A stretch of DNA of 64,000 nt from Apteryx mantelli (lineage: Eukaryota; Chordata; Aves; Apterygiformes; Apterygidae): contig NC_089981.1 in NCBI RefSeq assembly GCF_036417845.1, positions 23,022,001 through 23,086,000 of the forward strand, given 5' to 3'. Of the stretch, positions 48,001 to 61,300 are shown piece by piece; position 1 is the first letter of the stretch, and every line of letters begins with the position of its first letter. The position numbers were made by a program, and so were the translations under genes. A model generated the notes under the pieces. It had not been told where the DNA came from, searched no databases, and saw only the letters and a list, made by a program, of their open reading frames with translations.

Positions 48001-51000
48001 ATCCTTGAAATGGGGCACAAGAATAGGAGTTTTCTGATGTAGCTGAGTGCCCTAATCATTTGGCCACATGGTCACAGCCTGTTTTTTCCACCTTTGTCAC
48101 TGTCCCATTATTTTCTGCACCATGTCTTAGGTTCAGGTGGGGTAGCAAGCATCCTTGGTCAGATAGACTTACAGCCTGGTGCTAGAGGTCTTCTCTGGTG
48201 AAGACATGAGTTTGAACTGCCTCAGACTGAGAGGAGGATAAAGACCAGGTTTTCTGCTTTTTGGGTGAATGCTCTACTTGGTAGGCTGTTGTATAAAATA
48301 GTGAGGGAATTATCCTCTCCTCTAACAGTTGTGTTTTAAAACAAAAGTATGAGAGTGTCTCATTTTCACATGCCCTGACTGCAGGAACCTGCAGGTTCCT
48401 GAATGGATGCACAGTCTTCCTTCAGCCTTTAGTCAGGCAATGATGCTTAAAATGTGTGGGGCTGTAAAACTGTGCATAGTGTTTCTTTTGGTTACTTCTC
48501 CTGGATTACTGTTCAGTGTATGAGCCCTTCGATTAGCACTCTGAGATGCCTGTTTGCATCCTACTGTCAAGCAAATCAAGATCCCTAACTGAGGGTCTGG
48601 ATTGGCTTCAAAGGTAAAGGCCTTATACTTAAGCCCTAGAGAAACTGATGTATAAATTTCTGTGTCCATTATTGGAACTAGCCCTAAGCTCCTTGTTTCT
48701 TTTAACCTGGTCTGTGTTTTTTCTTATTATTACTTAACTACTGCACAGAAATTTTAATAAATGACTCTTGAAATCTGTGAATTCTTGCTGTAATTTTTTC
48801 CCATATTAGCAATATTTAGTGCAACATTGAAATAAAGGCTGTGATCCAGGCATAAGTCCCTTGCATGAATTTTAAGGGATATAAAGAAAGCATATATATA
48901 AGAAAGGTTGATCTGGATTTCAAACTCTATCTATTTGTAATAGAAAATTTTATTTCTATAATTACATTTTACTTTTCTATTTGGGTCTGATTCATTTTCT
49001 CTGACGTGACAAAGGACTCTTCCCTTTGTCTTACAAAGATATTATACCTAGGTCCTTTGATTCTATCTGAATGCTTCACTTGAAGATTTCAGATATAGGA
49101 TATTTTACTTAACATACTTTTAAAATTTTTTTCACAGAAGTCCAGAGTCAAAGCCAACAGGAAACAGGAAACAACTACCCTGAACTTGTTCAGCAGGAAC
49201 AAACCAGTAAGTTGGTTTATATTGTGTGCATGCGTATTTGTATTTATTTCCTGCATCTCTACTAAATAATAAATACACCAAAAAAACTCTTTAGGATATT
49301 GATGGTAATGTAAAGTAAATATATGTATTTGCAAGCTACTATATATAAAAGAACTGTAACAGTTTTATTAGATACCTATTAAGAAACATACCTGGAATAT
49401 GGTTATAATTGTATAATAATAGGTAACTAAGAAAAGAGATATATGTTCATAGGAGGTGTATGCACATGCACACATGCATGAATATGTATGTGTAAAATCA
49501 AAATGGAATGTAAATGCAGGATATTTTATTCCTTACACACATGGAAATGAAAATCTTTTGGCAAGCTGTACCATCAGTGGCTATTGTTGAGAAATCAATC
49601 TGACATCCCAACTTCATTGATTTTTACCAGTTAAAGATTTGTCATCATCCTGTACAATGGATTTATGGTCATTTCAAAGGGTTTTCACCCCTTAACAGAA
49701 AAATAACAAAGAGGGATTAAAGGGAGTAATCAGACTTTTTATTCCCTCCTTAGAAAGATGAGATGCAATGAGAAGACAACTATGCTTTTGTATTAGTAAT
49801 ATGCTAGTTTAGTATAGCTTAACCCTTTGTATCGTACAGTGTGTCTGAAGCACTCTAGCATGTGGAGCAATGAATTTTTGCCTCTCCTAACAGAATGCAG
49901 ATTTTCATAAAAGGGTCAAAATTACAAGGTAGAAAATGCAAATCATGACAATTAAAAACAAAAAAAGTTCTTATGATTTAACTGTCCTAAAATTGAATTT
50001 TAACCTTACTCAAGACCTAATTAAAACAACAATAGGCTTTACATTGTTTCCCTGGATCAAGCATATTAACTTTCTAGTCTTTTCTAGGTCAATTTTAGGT
50101 GGAAGTTTTAGAATTATTATCCTAGTTTTAATTTTCTTCCTTACTTTTTTTCTAGCCTCTACTAATAATTCATCTAAGGTGAATGTCATCCCACCAATGC
50201 TGACAAATCCAATAATAACACGTAAGTAAATAAAATGTATTTTAAAAGTATCCAATTTTAGGTGATGTAGATGAGAAAGTTAATACAAATAGGGAAAGAC
50301 ATTGGTAAAAGAAATCATGGACTTATAACAGGAAAAAGAGAGAGGCAGGTCATCAAACATGAGATAATATCGAACTGTTAGCTGAAATGTGAATAGTTAA
50401 ATAAAGCTGTAGATGAACATAACTAAAACCATTTATAGGTTTATATAGGATGAATAGTAGACATGTGATGAGTGAAGAATGAATACCCTGTTACTAGTTT
50501 TATAATGGATAGGTGGACAGAAAGTAACAAATAGAGGTAGGCAGGGGAAAATTATTCACTGACAAAATGAAGCTTAGACAAGTTGATATATCATGTTAAG
50601 GCTGGGAAGTTTTAGTCATTTTTACAGCTGGTTCTAAATCCACAGCTTCCAACCTTGCTCACAATGGCCGTGTGTGCAGCACATGGGGCAACTTCCACTT
50701 CAAGACCTTTGATGGGGACATCTTCCGCTTCCCTGGGCTCTGTAATTATGTTTTTGCATCCCATTGCAATGCTGCCTATGAGGACTTCAACATCCAGATT
50801 AGGCGCACAGTGGTGGGAAATACTCCAGCGATTAGTCATATCACCATGAAACTTGAAGGTGTAGCTGCTGAACTAACAAAGGAGGCTGTTACAATCAACA
50901 GCGACAGGTAAGTTTATTCGTGACATTCACATGCTAGCCACAGATGGTTTTCTTAAACTGGCCAAATACTTCCGTGCATTTTGGGGGATGGAAATTATGT

Positions 51001-54000
51001 GTACTTCAACAAATCTGACAATTTTAACCATGTAAATAATGAAATAAGTTGCTATGAATCCATTCCACAGTAAATCAATTCTTTCCTTAGAGACTACCTG
51101 AAAACTAAAAGTTGGATCAAGGTGGGATCCAAATTCAGATCCTCATTTGACTGTTTGGGACCTTTTCATTTTTTGAATGCCTTTCTTTCCACACAACAGT
51201 ATTGCTGAAGAATCCCTACAGATGCTGGATTACACAAGCCATTTTTTTTCTCTTTATCAAACATCTGAGTCAGAAAATACTTAGCATTCCTTCTACCTTT
51301 TCTCAGGGTTCAACTGCCATACAGCCAATCTGGAATTACAATAGAGAAAAGCAACATTTACATGAAAGTAATCAGCAAATTAGGCATTGTGTTGATGTGG
51401 AATGAAGATGACAGTATCCTGGTAAGAACAGCTCCCGAAGACAGAGGCTTCAGGACAGCTTACTTAGAAGCATCTGGTGTTAAATTTTCCATGGGCCTTA
51501 CTTTCATGTGGGACCATTCGCAGATATTGCTTCCATAACTGTGTACACTCAGAGCTTATGCATGTGCACATCAAGTTGCCAAACTTGAAAGAAACAAAGA
51601 TTGTGTATAAAAGGGAAACTAGGTATATAGGTATATAGGCCTAATGTCTAGGTATATAGGCCTAATGTCTATGCATTCAGAGACCATAGAGCTACTCTTT
51701 GGTTAGACCAGACCCCATCTGTTTGGGGTTTACTATTGCCTTCCCATCTCTTACTGCCAAGCAATTCTTCCTTAAGATAGGTTTTCATCCAGACCATCCT
51801 GAAGAAAATTACATGGATTTGCTTCTAGTGGATAGCAGACTTGTGCTTAAAAGTGGGGTGAAAAATCACTTTCATTATACCACTAGCAAACTAGCATTAT
51901 TATAGAAGGACCCACTTACCTCCTCAAATGTCATTTTCTAGTAGAATTCCACTTTCTTAGGACTTCATTTTCACTGTGGATTTGATTTTCTTTCTGAAAA
52001 ATTAGTACAGAGTGAAAGAGGCTGAGAGTAATATATATATTACAATGAAAACTATGTCTGCATGAATAGCTTGGGCTCTACATTTTTAATAAAATCCTAG
52101 CCAACTCTTCATTCTATCACCCAAGTTTGAAGTAGATTGCACAGATCAGAATTTGAATTAGATTGTAGATTAAATTACACAGCTCTGATGAAAAATACCT
52201 AGTCGCAGCAGGTGCAAGTGCTTTCAGTGGTCTTGAATATATTTTAGAATGTGTATACTAACTTCTGTCAACTTTCTCTCCACCATTCTAGCTGGAATTG
52301 AATGAGAAATATGCCAATCAGACCTGTGGGCTTTGCGGAGACTTCAATGGCATTCCAATTTACAATGAGTTCTATTCAAACAGTAAGTTTTTTAAACAAT
52401 AAAAATTGGTTTCTAGTGTCTCCAATATTTTTGGTATTCTTTTAACTCTATCATCAGCATTCCTCTTTCCTGTCCTGCTGAAGGTTTTACCCAGAAGTAT
52501 GATTCAATCTCTGTAGAAAAATATGTAGTACAGAGATCAGATAACCTAATTTAGTATTTTAAGTATATTACTGGTGCTAACAAGTGACTGCATGTTTCTT
52601 GTGTGCCACTGATTTATCTACCTATTCAGCTAACCCCATAGAGATGAGCCAGATTCACACTTACTGGTATAAATAAATATAGAAACATATCCAAGGAAAC
52701 AAAAGGCAATTGTAATATATAGTCAGTACCTTTATTGTTTCAGTTCTGTCTTAAAATTAGAAATGCTTCTAATAATAACAAATTTATTCTGATTTGTGAT
52801 GCCTAGCAAATAGCTTTTTTTCTAGAACTAATGAGCCATTAAGCACAGTGCCACAATCTTGAATATGTAATCCCTTTCCACAAAGTAAATCCATATTTGC
52901 CTGCTGATTTGCATAAAATCTTCTCTTCATCTGTCTCTCCTTTCTCAGCTTGAGCCTTTTCCTAAGCCTTGTCTCACAGCTGTCTCCATTGTCCAAATCC
53001 ATTTAAATCTTCTCTCTTACCTGTATGGGCTGAGTATCATCTGAAAACAGTTTATTGTTTTCCAGTAAAAGTCCTAGTTTGCACCTAGATGTAACAGACA
53101 GAATTGTTTTCCAACGTACTTTTCCCAATGTACTTTTTCAAGGGAGCTGTGCAAGGTAAAATGAGACTGCGATGTCAGTGTTTACTTTGGAAGGAGTGGT
53201 GATTAAATGAAAAGACTTAAGGGAGCTAGCTGCCTTGGCCAGTCTACAACAGAATTCTTGAGAGGAGAAAAATATAAAAAGCAGTTGCATTAAAAAAAAA
53301 ACCTCATTATTAAACTTCTTTTGTACAGGTATTAAGATGACAGCCTTACAGTTTGGGAATATGCAGAAAATGGATGGGCCAACAGAAAACTGCGAAGACC
53401 CTACTTATTCCTTCCCAGATAATTGCACTGATAATTTTGTAAGGATCTTTTTGATTGTTCCTTTGTTTTTCTTTCAAATATATCTGTTCCCTTCTACAGC
53501 CTTGATAGGAAAAAGCCCTAGGGTGACAGTAAATTGAAAAGGGAGGTAAAATTCTATTAAAGAATAATTTAACACAATAACAATACTAAAAAATTGCTCC
53601 TCTCTATTTTGTGGAAGCTGTAATTTTTTTTTCCTCCCAAGGATAACATATGCCAGAAAACATTGAGCAGCTCTGCATTTGCAGAATGTAATGATTTAGT
53701 TGATGTTAGCAAGTACATTACGGCTTGCCAAGAAGACTTGTGCCGCTCTGAGGAGTCTAAGAATGCCTCGTGTATCTGTGATACCTTTGCTGAATACTCA
53801 CGGCAGTGTGCTCATGCTGGTGGGGAGCCTTTGAACTGGAGAAACACAAAACTATGCCGTAAGTATCACTGGAGGTAGCCTTACTTTATGCTCAGTGGCT
53901 AACAAGCAACAAGGTCCCGAATTCTGCTGAGGAGGCATGGGAAATTACAGGCAATTCAAGACTGTATCCTCCAGTAGGTTCCAATATACAACCTCTAGCA

Positions 54001-55349
54001 TGCAGACTTCAGAAAAAAAATGAAGCTTTTAATGCAAAATGTATTAAACACTGTCAAACACTCATGCGGATAGTCTTATTCAGAATTAAAGTGTAATATA
54101 ATTAACTGGGAAAGGGAACAAATAAAGGGGAAGAGAGAGAGAAAGAATGAGGGGTACATGCTGACTTGTATTTTTGTTCCCTTCCTTTTCTCATGGTGGC
54201 TACAGTATTTTTTATCTCCAGTGATAACTGATTGGGTCTTCACAGGTGTTTGGCTGGCTAGCCACTTGTTTACCACCTCCTGCTTGGTAGTGGGGAGTTT
54301 GCACCATTGTAATCTTCACAGAAATTTGCACTGAATTAAATACATACTAGATTATGGGGTGTAGCTGGTGAAACTGAGGTCACCAACATTTCTTCCAAAA
54401 TAAAATTCCCTGTGGTACTATCTGCCCTTCCAATGATACCTAAAAAATCCAAATATACTAAAGCTTTAGGAATGTAACTCCTACATTTCACTAGCAATAC
54501 AGGTGTTCTCAAGAAGGGTGTCTGCAGTAGAAACACAGGCCTTGCTGGCTTATGGGGCCATTATCTTGATATCCCTAGAAATCTAGTCAGAGAGCCACCA
54601 GTTCAGCACCAGACAGTTCTTTTTGGACACAGTCATGTAAAGCAAATCTGAACTGTGAAATATGGATTTGAGTGCAAATTTCAGGGAAGCCTGAGGGTGG
54701 ATCTGCAGTTTGGTGTGGCTTTACCTCTAGCTGTCAAACTTATATGAATGCGTATTTTCATACACAGTGAACTAAAAACACTTTTTACTGAAAAAAATTT
54801 TTCTCCTTTAAAATTTTAGCCAAGACATGTCCTCAGAACATGCAGTACCAGGAGTGTGGCTCCCCCTGCACTGACACATGCACCAATCTCGAACGATCTC
54901 AGTTTTGTGAAGAGCACTGTATGGATGGTTGTTTCTGCCCAACAGGCAAGTCCTTATGTCCTCACATCTCTGATCTCAATGAACAACAGCCTAGCTGTCA
55001 GATTTGGACAGGTTCCATGGGGCTTAAGGCTCCTACAATTGCATTTTTCACAGCTGCAACAAGTTCATTTGTCATTTATCGACTGAAAAAAGGCATCTGA
55101 ATTAATTGCCAGTACATGTGCAACATTCAGAAAACAGGAAAAACAGAACAGCACATACAGATCAAGACCACTCTCAACAAGCTACCTATACTACAATAAG
55201 TCCCTCCTTCAAACCAAGTTGAGCTTAAGAATACAAAAGTTGAACACTGTGCAAGCTGGTATAGTCATACTGTCCTCAGCAGAACTACGCTCTGTTACGA
55301 CAGCTGCAGATCTGTCTCCAAGACCATATTTAGGATTTGTAACAGACTA

Positions 55350-55390
<41 letters not shown>

Positions 55391-58300
55391 TTTATTTCCC
55401 ATGTATGTGAAACACCTCTTTAATTGATCAAGGTGTTTTTCTATTTAGGAACTGTGTTTGATGACATCAACAACTCTGGTTGCATCCCCCTTCAGCAGTG
55501 CCCCTGTATTTATAATGGCAACATCTACGCTCCAGGAACTTCTTTTTCAGCCCAGTGCCATTCCTGGTAACCTCTCTTACTACTCTAACTTGCTGTTTCC
55601 TCTCATTTATTTAATGAGTTTAATGGTTTACGATATTCAATTGCATAATCAATGATCTACCTGTTTATTTTACTGACTGCTACAGTTCCAAAATAACCCT
55701 AAAGAACATACTTTGTTTTATTTAGCAACAGTCTTAACCAGATTTGCACTCTAACTGAAGCTGATCAAAGTAAGGATTTACAATGTTTAGGTTTCTCACC
55801 AGTAACTTAAAATGCTTCCTCTTTGTTTATTTGTTCAAGCATTTGGACTTCTCCAAGGCGAATGAAGTAGCAGTCATTTATGTATCTGCAAATATTTATT
55901 TTCTCTGGATAAAGCAAGGGATGGCACAATGCAACCTTGATTTCCTAATAATTAATCCTCTGCCTGTGCTTTACCATATCACCTCAGAAAACAGATTTGA
56001 TCCGCCTCAGGAGCAGACATGAGGTTACACTTCTGTCAGTTTCTGACACATATGTATAACAAAATAGAAGAGAAATTTTTAATTTGGCATTGTGCCTTCA
56101 TGTTAGCTGCAAAGGACAAGCAATTGCTCATCTAGTACCTGGTGCGACAGAGTCCACCTGTCCAAAAGAGGAAAAAAATTGAATGAGCAATGTAACTGCA
56201 TACCAGAGTCATTCATTCCCTTTAATGCTTTGCATCACACAGTCACAATATTTTGGAAAGTCCTAAACCTAGGTTTACTTTGCATTCAAACTACAACTTG
56301 AAGGGAAAAACAGCAGCAAAATAGCTGAGCCTAATGTTGTAAAGCCTTTTACTCTGGATTACTGTCACTGATTTCAGCTAACTTCATCCTCTCTCTTCCA
56401 GTACCTGTAATGGAGGTCAATGGAGTTGCCAAGACCTGCCATGCCCCGGAATATGTTCAGTAGAGGGAGGCTCACACATTTCCTCATATGATAAAAAACA
56501 TTACAATGTCCACGGAGACTGCACTTATGTCCTCTCTAAGGTAGGCATCAGCAGATATTATGAGGGCATAAAGCCTTAAGCATTTCTAGAAAGAAAGGGT
56601 AATATCAATCAACACTCACGAGACTTACCATTTTTACGAAAGGACATTGAATGGTTTCTTGCTCAACTAGACTACTAGAGCATGTGCTGCCATTCAAATG
56701 AGTTAATTATCTATGGGTCAGATGTTATAGGATATCATGCAACAGTGTGTGGTGGTTACTGGGGAATTTCCAGTTCTGTGACGTAATAATTGCTGAAGAA
56801 CATTGCCTTTTTAAGAATTTGCTTAACCTACATTCTTCCGTGTGATTAATCCTACTCTTTCACTGAGTTGCATATATTTTTGCCATGTTACTGTATTTTA
56901 CAGTATTGGACCAAATGGTTCAATGAGTTCTGAAAAATTACAGTAGCAGTTCTGAAAAATAAAAGGAAAATAATTTCAAATTAATAAGACAAATATTTTT
57001 TCTGGGAAGTTCAAATATAGACAAATCAGTTCAAGTCAAATGATACATTTCATTTAGATTCTGAACATTTTAAAACACTTCTAAAAGTAAATCAGAAGAA
57101 ATAAAGAAATTAAAAGGTAATTTTAATCAAAACATTTCATTACAATAATGTGCAAATGAAATGCCTTGATCTTTTGGGTGCTTTTTCTGTTTATTTGTTG
57201 CTTTTTTTTCCTCCATTTTCACAGTTTTGTAAAGGCCAACATTTTTGTCTAGCATTGCTACCAGCTCCAGAAGGATGAAAAAACAGTAGAATTGAATAAA
57301 AAATCAGGAAGGCATGAATAAAAACTCTGAATTTGGACATCATGAAAGACGCAGAACCAGATTCAAATTCTCTCATTGTTCCTATTCAGTGCAAAAGGCA
57401 AAACTGAATCTTAGACCAAAGAAGGCACAGAATTTGGGAGAGTCTGGATCTTCTCCAGAAACAGAAATACTTTTTCAGAGCTGAAAGGGAATTTGACAGG
57501 GAAAGCTTCTGTAATTAGCCTTTGATGAGATAACTGCTGGCATATTTTTCTCAGCACTGTGAAGACGACACATTCATCATCCTGGGAGAACTACGCAAGT
57601 GTGGCCTGACAGACACTGAGACATGCTTGAAGACAGTGGCCCTCAGCATGAATAAAGGACAAACTGTAAGAAAGCAAAATAACTATGGAGAACAAGTATA
57701 AAAATTGTGGGGAGCAAAGAAGCTAGGCCTTAATCAGTCAGCCTTAATTAGCATTTCTCCCTTGAACAGTCAGCATGTGATAAGTACATGTTATTTTTTA
57801 ATCAATAAATATATTTTATTATGAAAATGAGATAAGTAGTAAATTTGGCTTTGCGCAAGTTCATTGAGAAAAATATTGTATTCATAAACCAGAAGAAAAG
57901 GTATTTTTTCTGCCAATTACATGAAGAAACCATAAGCTTTTAGGTTAGAGGCTGGAAATACAACAGTAAGGGATGTAATTCATCACAAAAATGTGGGGCC
58001 CTGCATTCGCAGAAACCAAGATGATGTAATTCACTAAGAAGGTGAGAAGACTCTTTAAAAATAATTCTTTTATGGCATGGAAAATTAATAAATAGAAAAT
58101 GAAAGGATTGTAAGTGGAACAGGGAGAAGAGGAGGTGAAATCAAAAAAACAACTCCCTTTAACAAATACCTCAGAGTGCACCTGAGTCACACCATTATTA
58201 CCCCTTGAGCCACAGTAATCTTTTACACTGCTGCCTGTTGTTCCTCTTCCTTACCAGCTCATTGTGGCCAAGCCTGATGGTGGCGTGTTTGTGAACTCGA

Positions 58301-61300
58301 TCTACACTCAGCTGCCCTTCTCAGCAGGTATATTTTCTCTAACAGTCTGTAAGTGATAAACTCAGAACTTCCCCTCCACACCTGCTTGTTATTTTACACC
58401 ACAGTAGAGCCGAGCACTCTGAGTTGTTCGGAACCCAGAATGCTCATGCCTTGGTTCTCCCTGGGATATTGCCAGAGTCACACAAGTGCTTTTGAAGCAG
58501 AAGTGTGAAGTTTGGTGTCAGAAAGAAATGTGAGGCCATACAGACATAAGCAAGAGTTTAAACGGAAGCAAACAGTATTTACACTCTTCTGATTTGGTCA
58601 TTGTGAGGATTTCTTCCATCTCACTGCCCAAAGGATTACTTCCTCTCCTGCTTGTTCAGATAGAAATTTGATTTTTGCTGTCTATCTCAGTAACTAATGA
58701 TTCTACCTGATATCTGTAACATCTAGATGCTGATTATTTTCCCTCCCCAGTGAAGTGAGGGCTCCAATGTATGCTATACAAGTTTAGAAACAAGAAAAAA
58801 AAGGGGGGGGGGGTGTTAATGTTCAGCGCCATCCCGTTCTTTCTTCTTATTTTCTCACAAGGAGTAATCTCCAACTATTTAATGTTGAGACAGCAAATAA
58901 AGTTAGCAACTTGGTAGCTGCAAGCAAATTTTGAGTTGTAAATTTTGATTTGTATTTCTGATTCATTTTTAAAAATATTGGCTTTATTTCACATCAGCAT
59001 TTGCAATGATTGCAATAGAAATTCAAGAAGAATAGTACAATGATGCACTGTTTCCAGCATTTGACCTCATCCAGAAAGTGATCATTCTATTTTTCATCCA
59101 TAGCTAATGTCACCATCTTCAGACCTTCATCATTCTTCATCATCCTACAGACAAATTTTGGCGTCCAGCTTGAAATCCAAATCACACCCATCATGCAAGT
59201 GTTTGTGCGGCTTGATCCTATTTTCAAAGACCAGACCTGTGGTAGGTGAATGAAATATAAAAACAACCTCTTGCTTAATGTGTTTGGTCTGATGTAAGCA
59301 GTATAAACTTTTCACTGCTTTTCAACAGGTCTCTGTGGAAATTTCAATGATGTCCAAGCTGATGACTTCAAGGCCATGAGTGGAGTAGTTGAAGGAACAG
59401 CAGCAGCATTTGCTAATACATGGAAAACTCAGGCTTCATGCCCTAATATCCAAAACAGTTTTGAGAACCCTTGTGCACTCAGCATTGAAAATGGTAAGTG
59501 CTTCTTAGAATTTTTCTAATTTTTTTTTTTCATAGCAAAACACTTCTATTGGCAAAAGAAAGCAAAAATAAGAGAATAAAGAATCTTACATGGTAAGTAA
59601 ACGGTAAATGCATGGTAAAAACATAAATTTGAAATCAGAAACACATATTAACAATGAAAGCACTAGGGATAAGTAATGAAGTAAAAGAAGAGTCCAGGAA
59701 ACATAAATGAAGGAAACTATGTGGTCACTGAAATCAGAGAGAGTGTCTAAGCTCACAACTTGGTGTCAGCAGAGTGGATTGCAGGAGTATTTTTGGTAAT
59801 CCTGTATTCAGCCTCTTCAGCAAGTCTGTTTCCATGGTCCTTAGGTCCTAGCAACCCTAGTCCACAAGCTGAGTGAAAAAAGAAAGGAGAGATTTGATGT
59901 AGTTTCAGAACTGGCTTCACAGACCAAGGCAGTGGGGTTTTGTGACTAATGAGATACAAAGGTTAATGTGAATTGGTATGGTTTGTTCTCTTCACAGAAA
60001 AGTATGCTCAGCATTGGTGTGGACTCCTAACCAACAGCAAAGGACCTTTTGCTGATTGCCACTATGCAGTGAATCCCTCAATTTACCACACGGTACTTTG
60101 TTAGACTGTTTTTCCCTTTAGAAACATTAGAAATAGTAGAATACTGACAATCAGTCAGTAAAGGACTGTCCCTGACATGTTTCTTGTATTATGCAATGCC
60201 TGTGTTTTAATTTCAGTATTGCAGCACTTCTTTCTCTCAATGTGTATTTCTGTTTGTGTTGTAACCTTACCTTATTTCAATTAACAGTCTTGGCATTGTC
60301 ATCCTGACCTGCCTGCAAATGCAAAGGCTGCTGCTTACTCCTGAATGGATATAAACATAAAATAGGAAGTTTATGTAAATGCATGTCAAATGCTTGTTTG
60401 AATATTATAGTGAATTGTTGTCTCCCCAGCCTTGTATCTCATTAATAACTACTTGGCAGAGAAAGCCCAGTATCTAATTAAGTAGCATCCTTCTGCTGTC
60501 TGTATCTTGCCCATCTTCCTTCTCACTATGAATCATCTAGATATGGATGCCAGTGAGATGACACAGCTAGACTGTGTACTGTGAATAGACTATGCTATTG
60601 TGCAGCATATTTGTAAATACAGGTTCAGGTAAACATGAAGCTGTTAGGACCACTATTTCCCAATAATAACTGCAGACACCAACTTAATTTCTATTACCTT
60701 CATTCTGCTCTACCAGGAAACTTAGAGGAAGAATGGAAAGTAACAAAGCTATGTTCATATTGTCTGTGCCTGAGTATATCTGAAGAAGGATGTAACGCAT
60801 GAGACCATAAACTTAGCATCCATTTTCTCTGGGTTGACAGTTATACAAGTGTTGAGACTTTATTTTTCCCTGCATTCCTAGAACTGCATGTTTGACACAT
60901 GTAACTGTGAAAAGAGTGAGGACTGCCTGTGTGCGGCTCTGTCTTCCTATGTGAGAGCATGTGCTGCAAAAGGAATCCAGTTGAGCGGATGGAGAACTGA
61001 TGTCTGTTGTAAGTACTGTAATCATCCCCTGTTCTAAGAAAGCCCATCAATAAAACCTATCCATCAAAGATTATTTTATATTGATTTCTAGGCAAACATA
61101 GTAAGCGTTGAGGAAGGGATTTTGATAAGTGCACTCCTAGAAGTAATTTTCTACTGTTCCCTTAGAATCAACCCATTACTAGCAAGAGTGAATACAAATA
61201 GATGGGAGACATAGCTAGCTTAGGAAAGAGACAGCTGTTACAGAAGTGCCTCTACCTTTTTCTGCGCAACTTTGAATTGACTGCAGCTTTACATATCACG

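Noticed and set aside
54946-54951. GT at 54950 as the donor of MUC5B exon 9
   Set aside because: It would add five bases and shift the frame, destroying the conserved TVFDD sequence of exon 10. The GC donor at 54946 keeps it.
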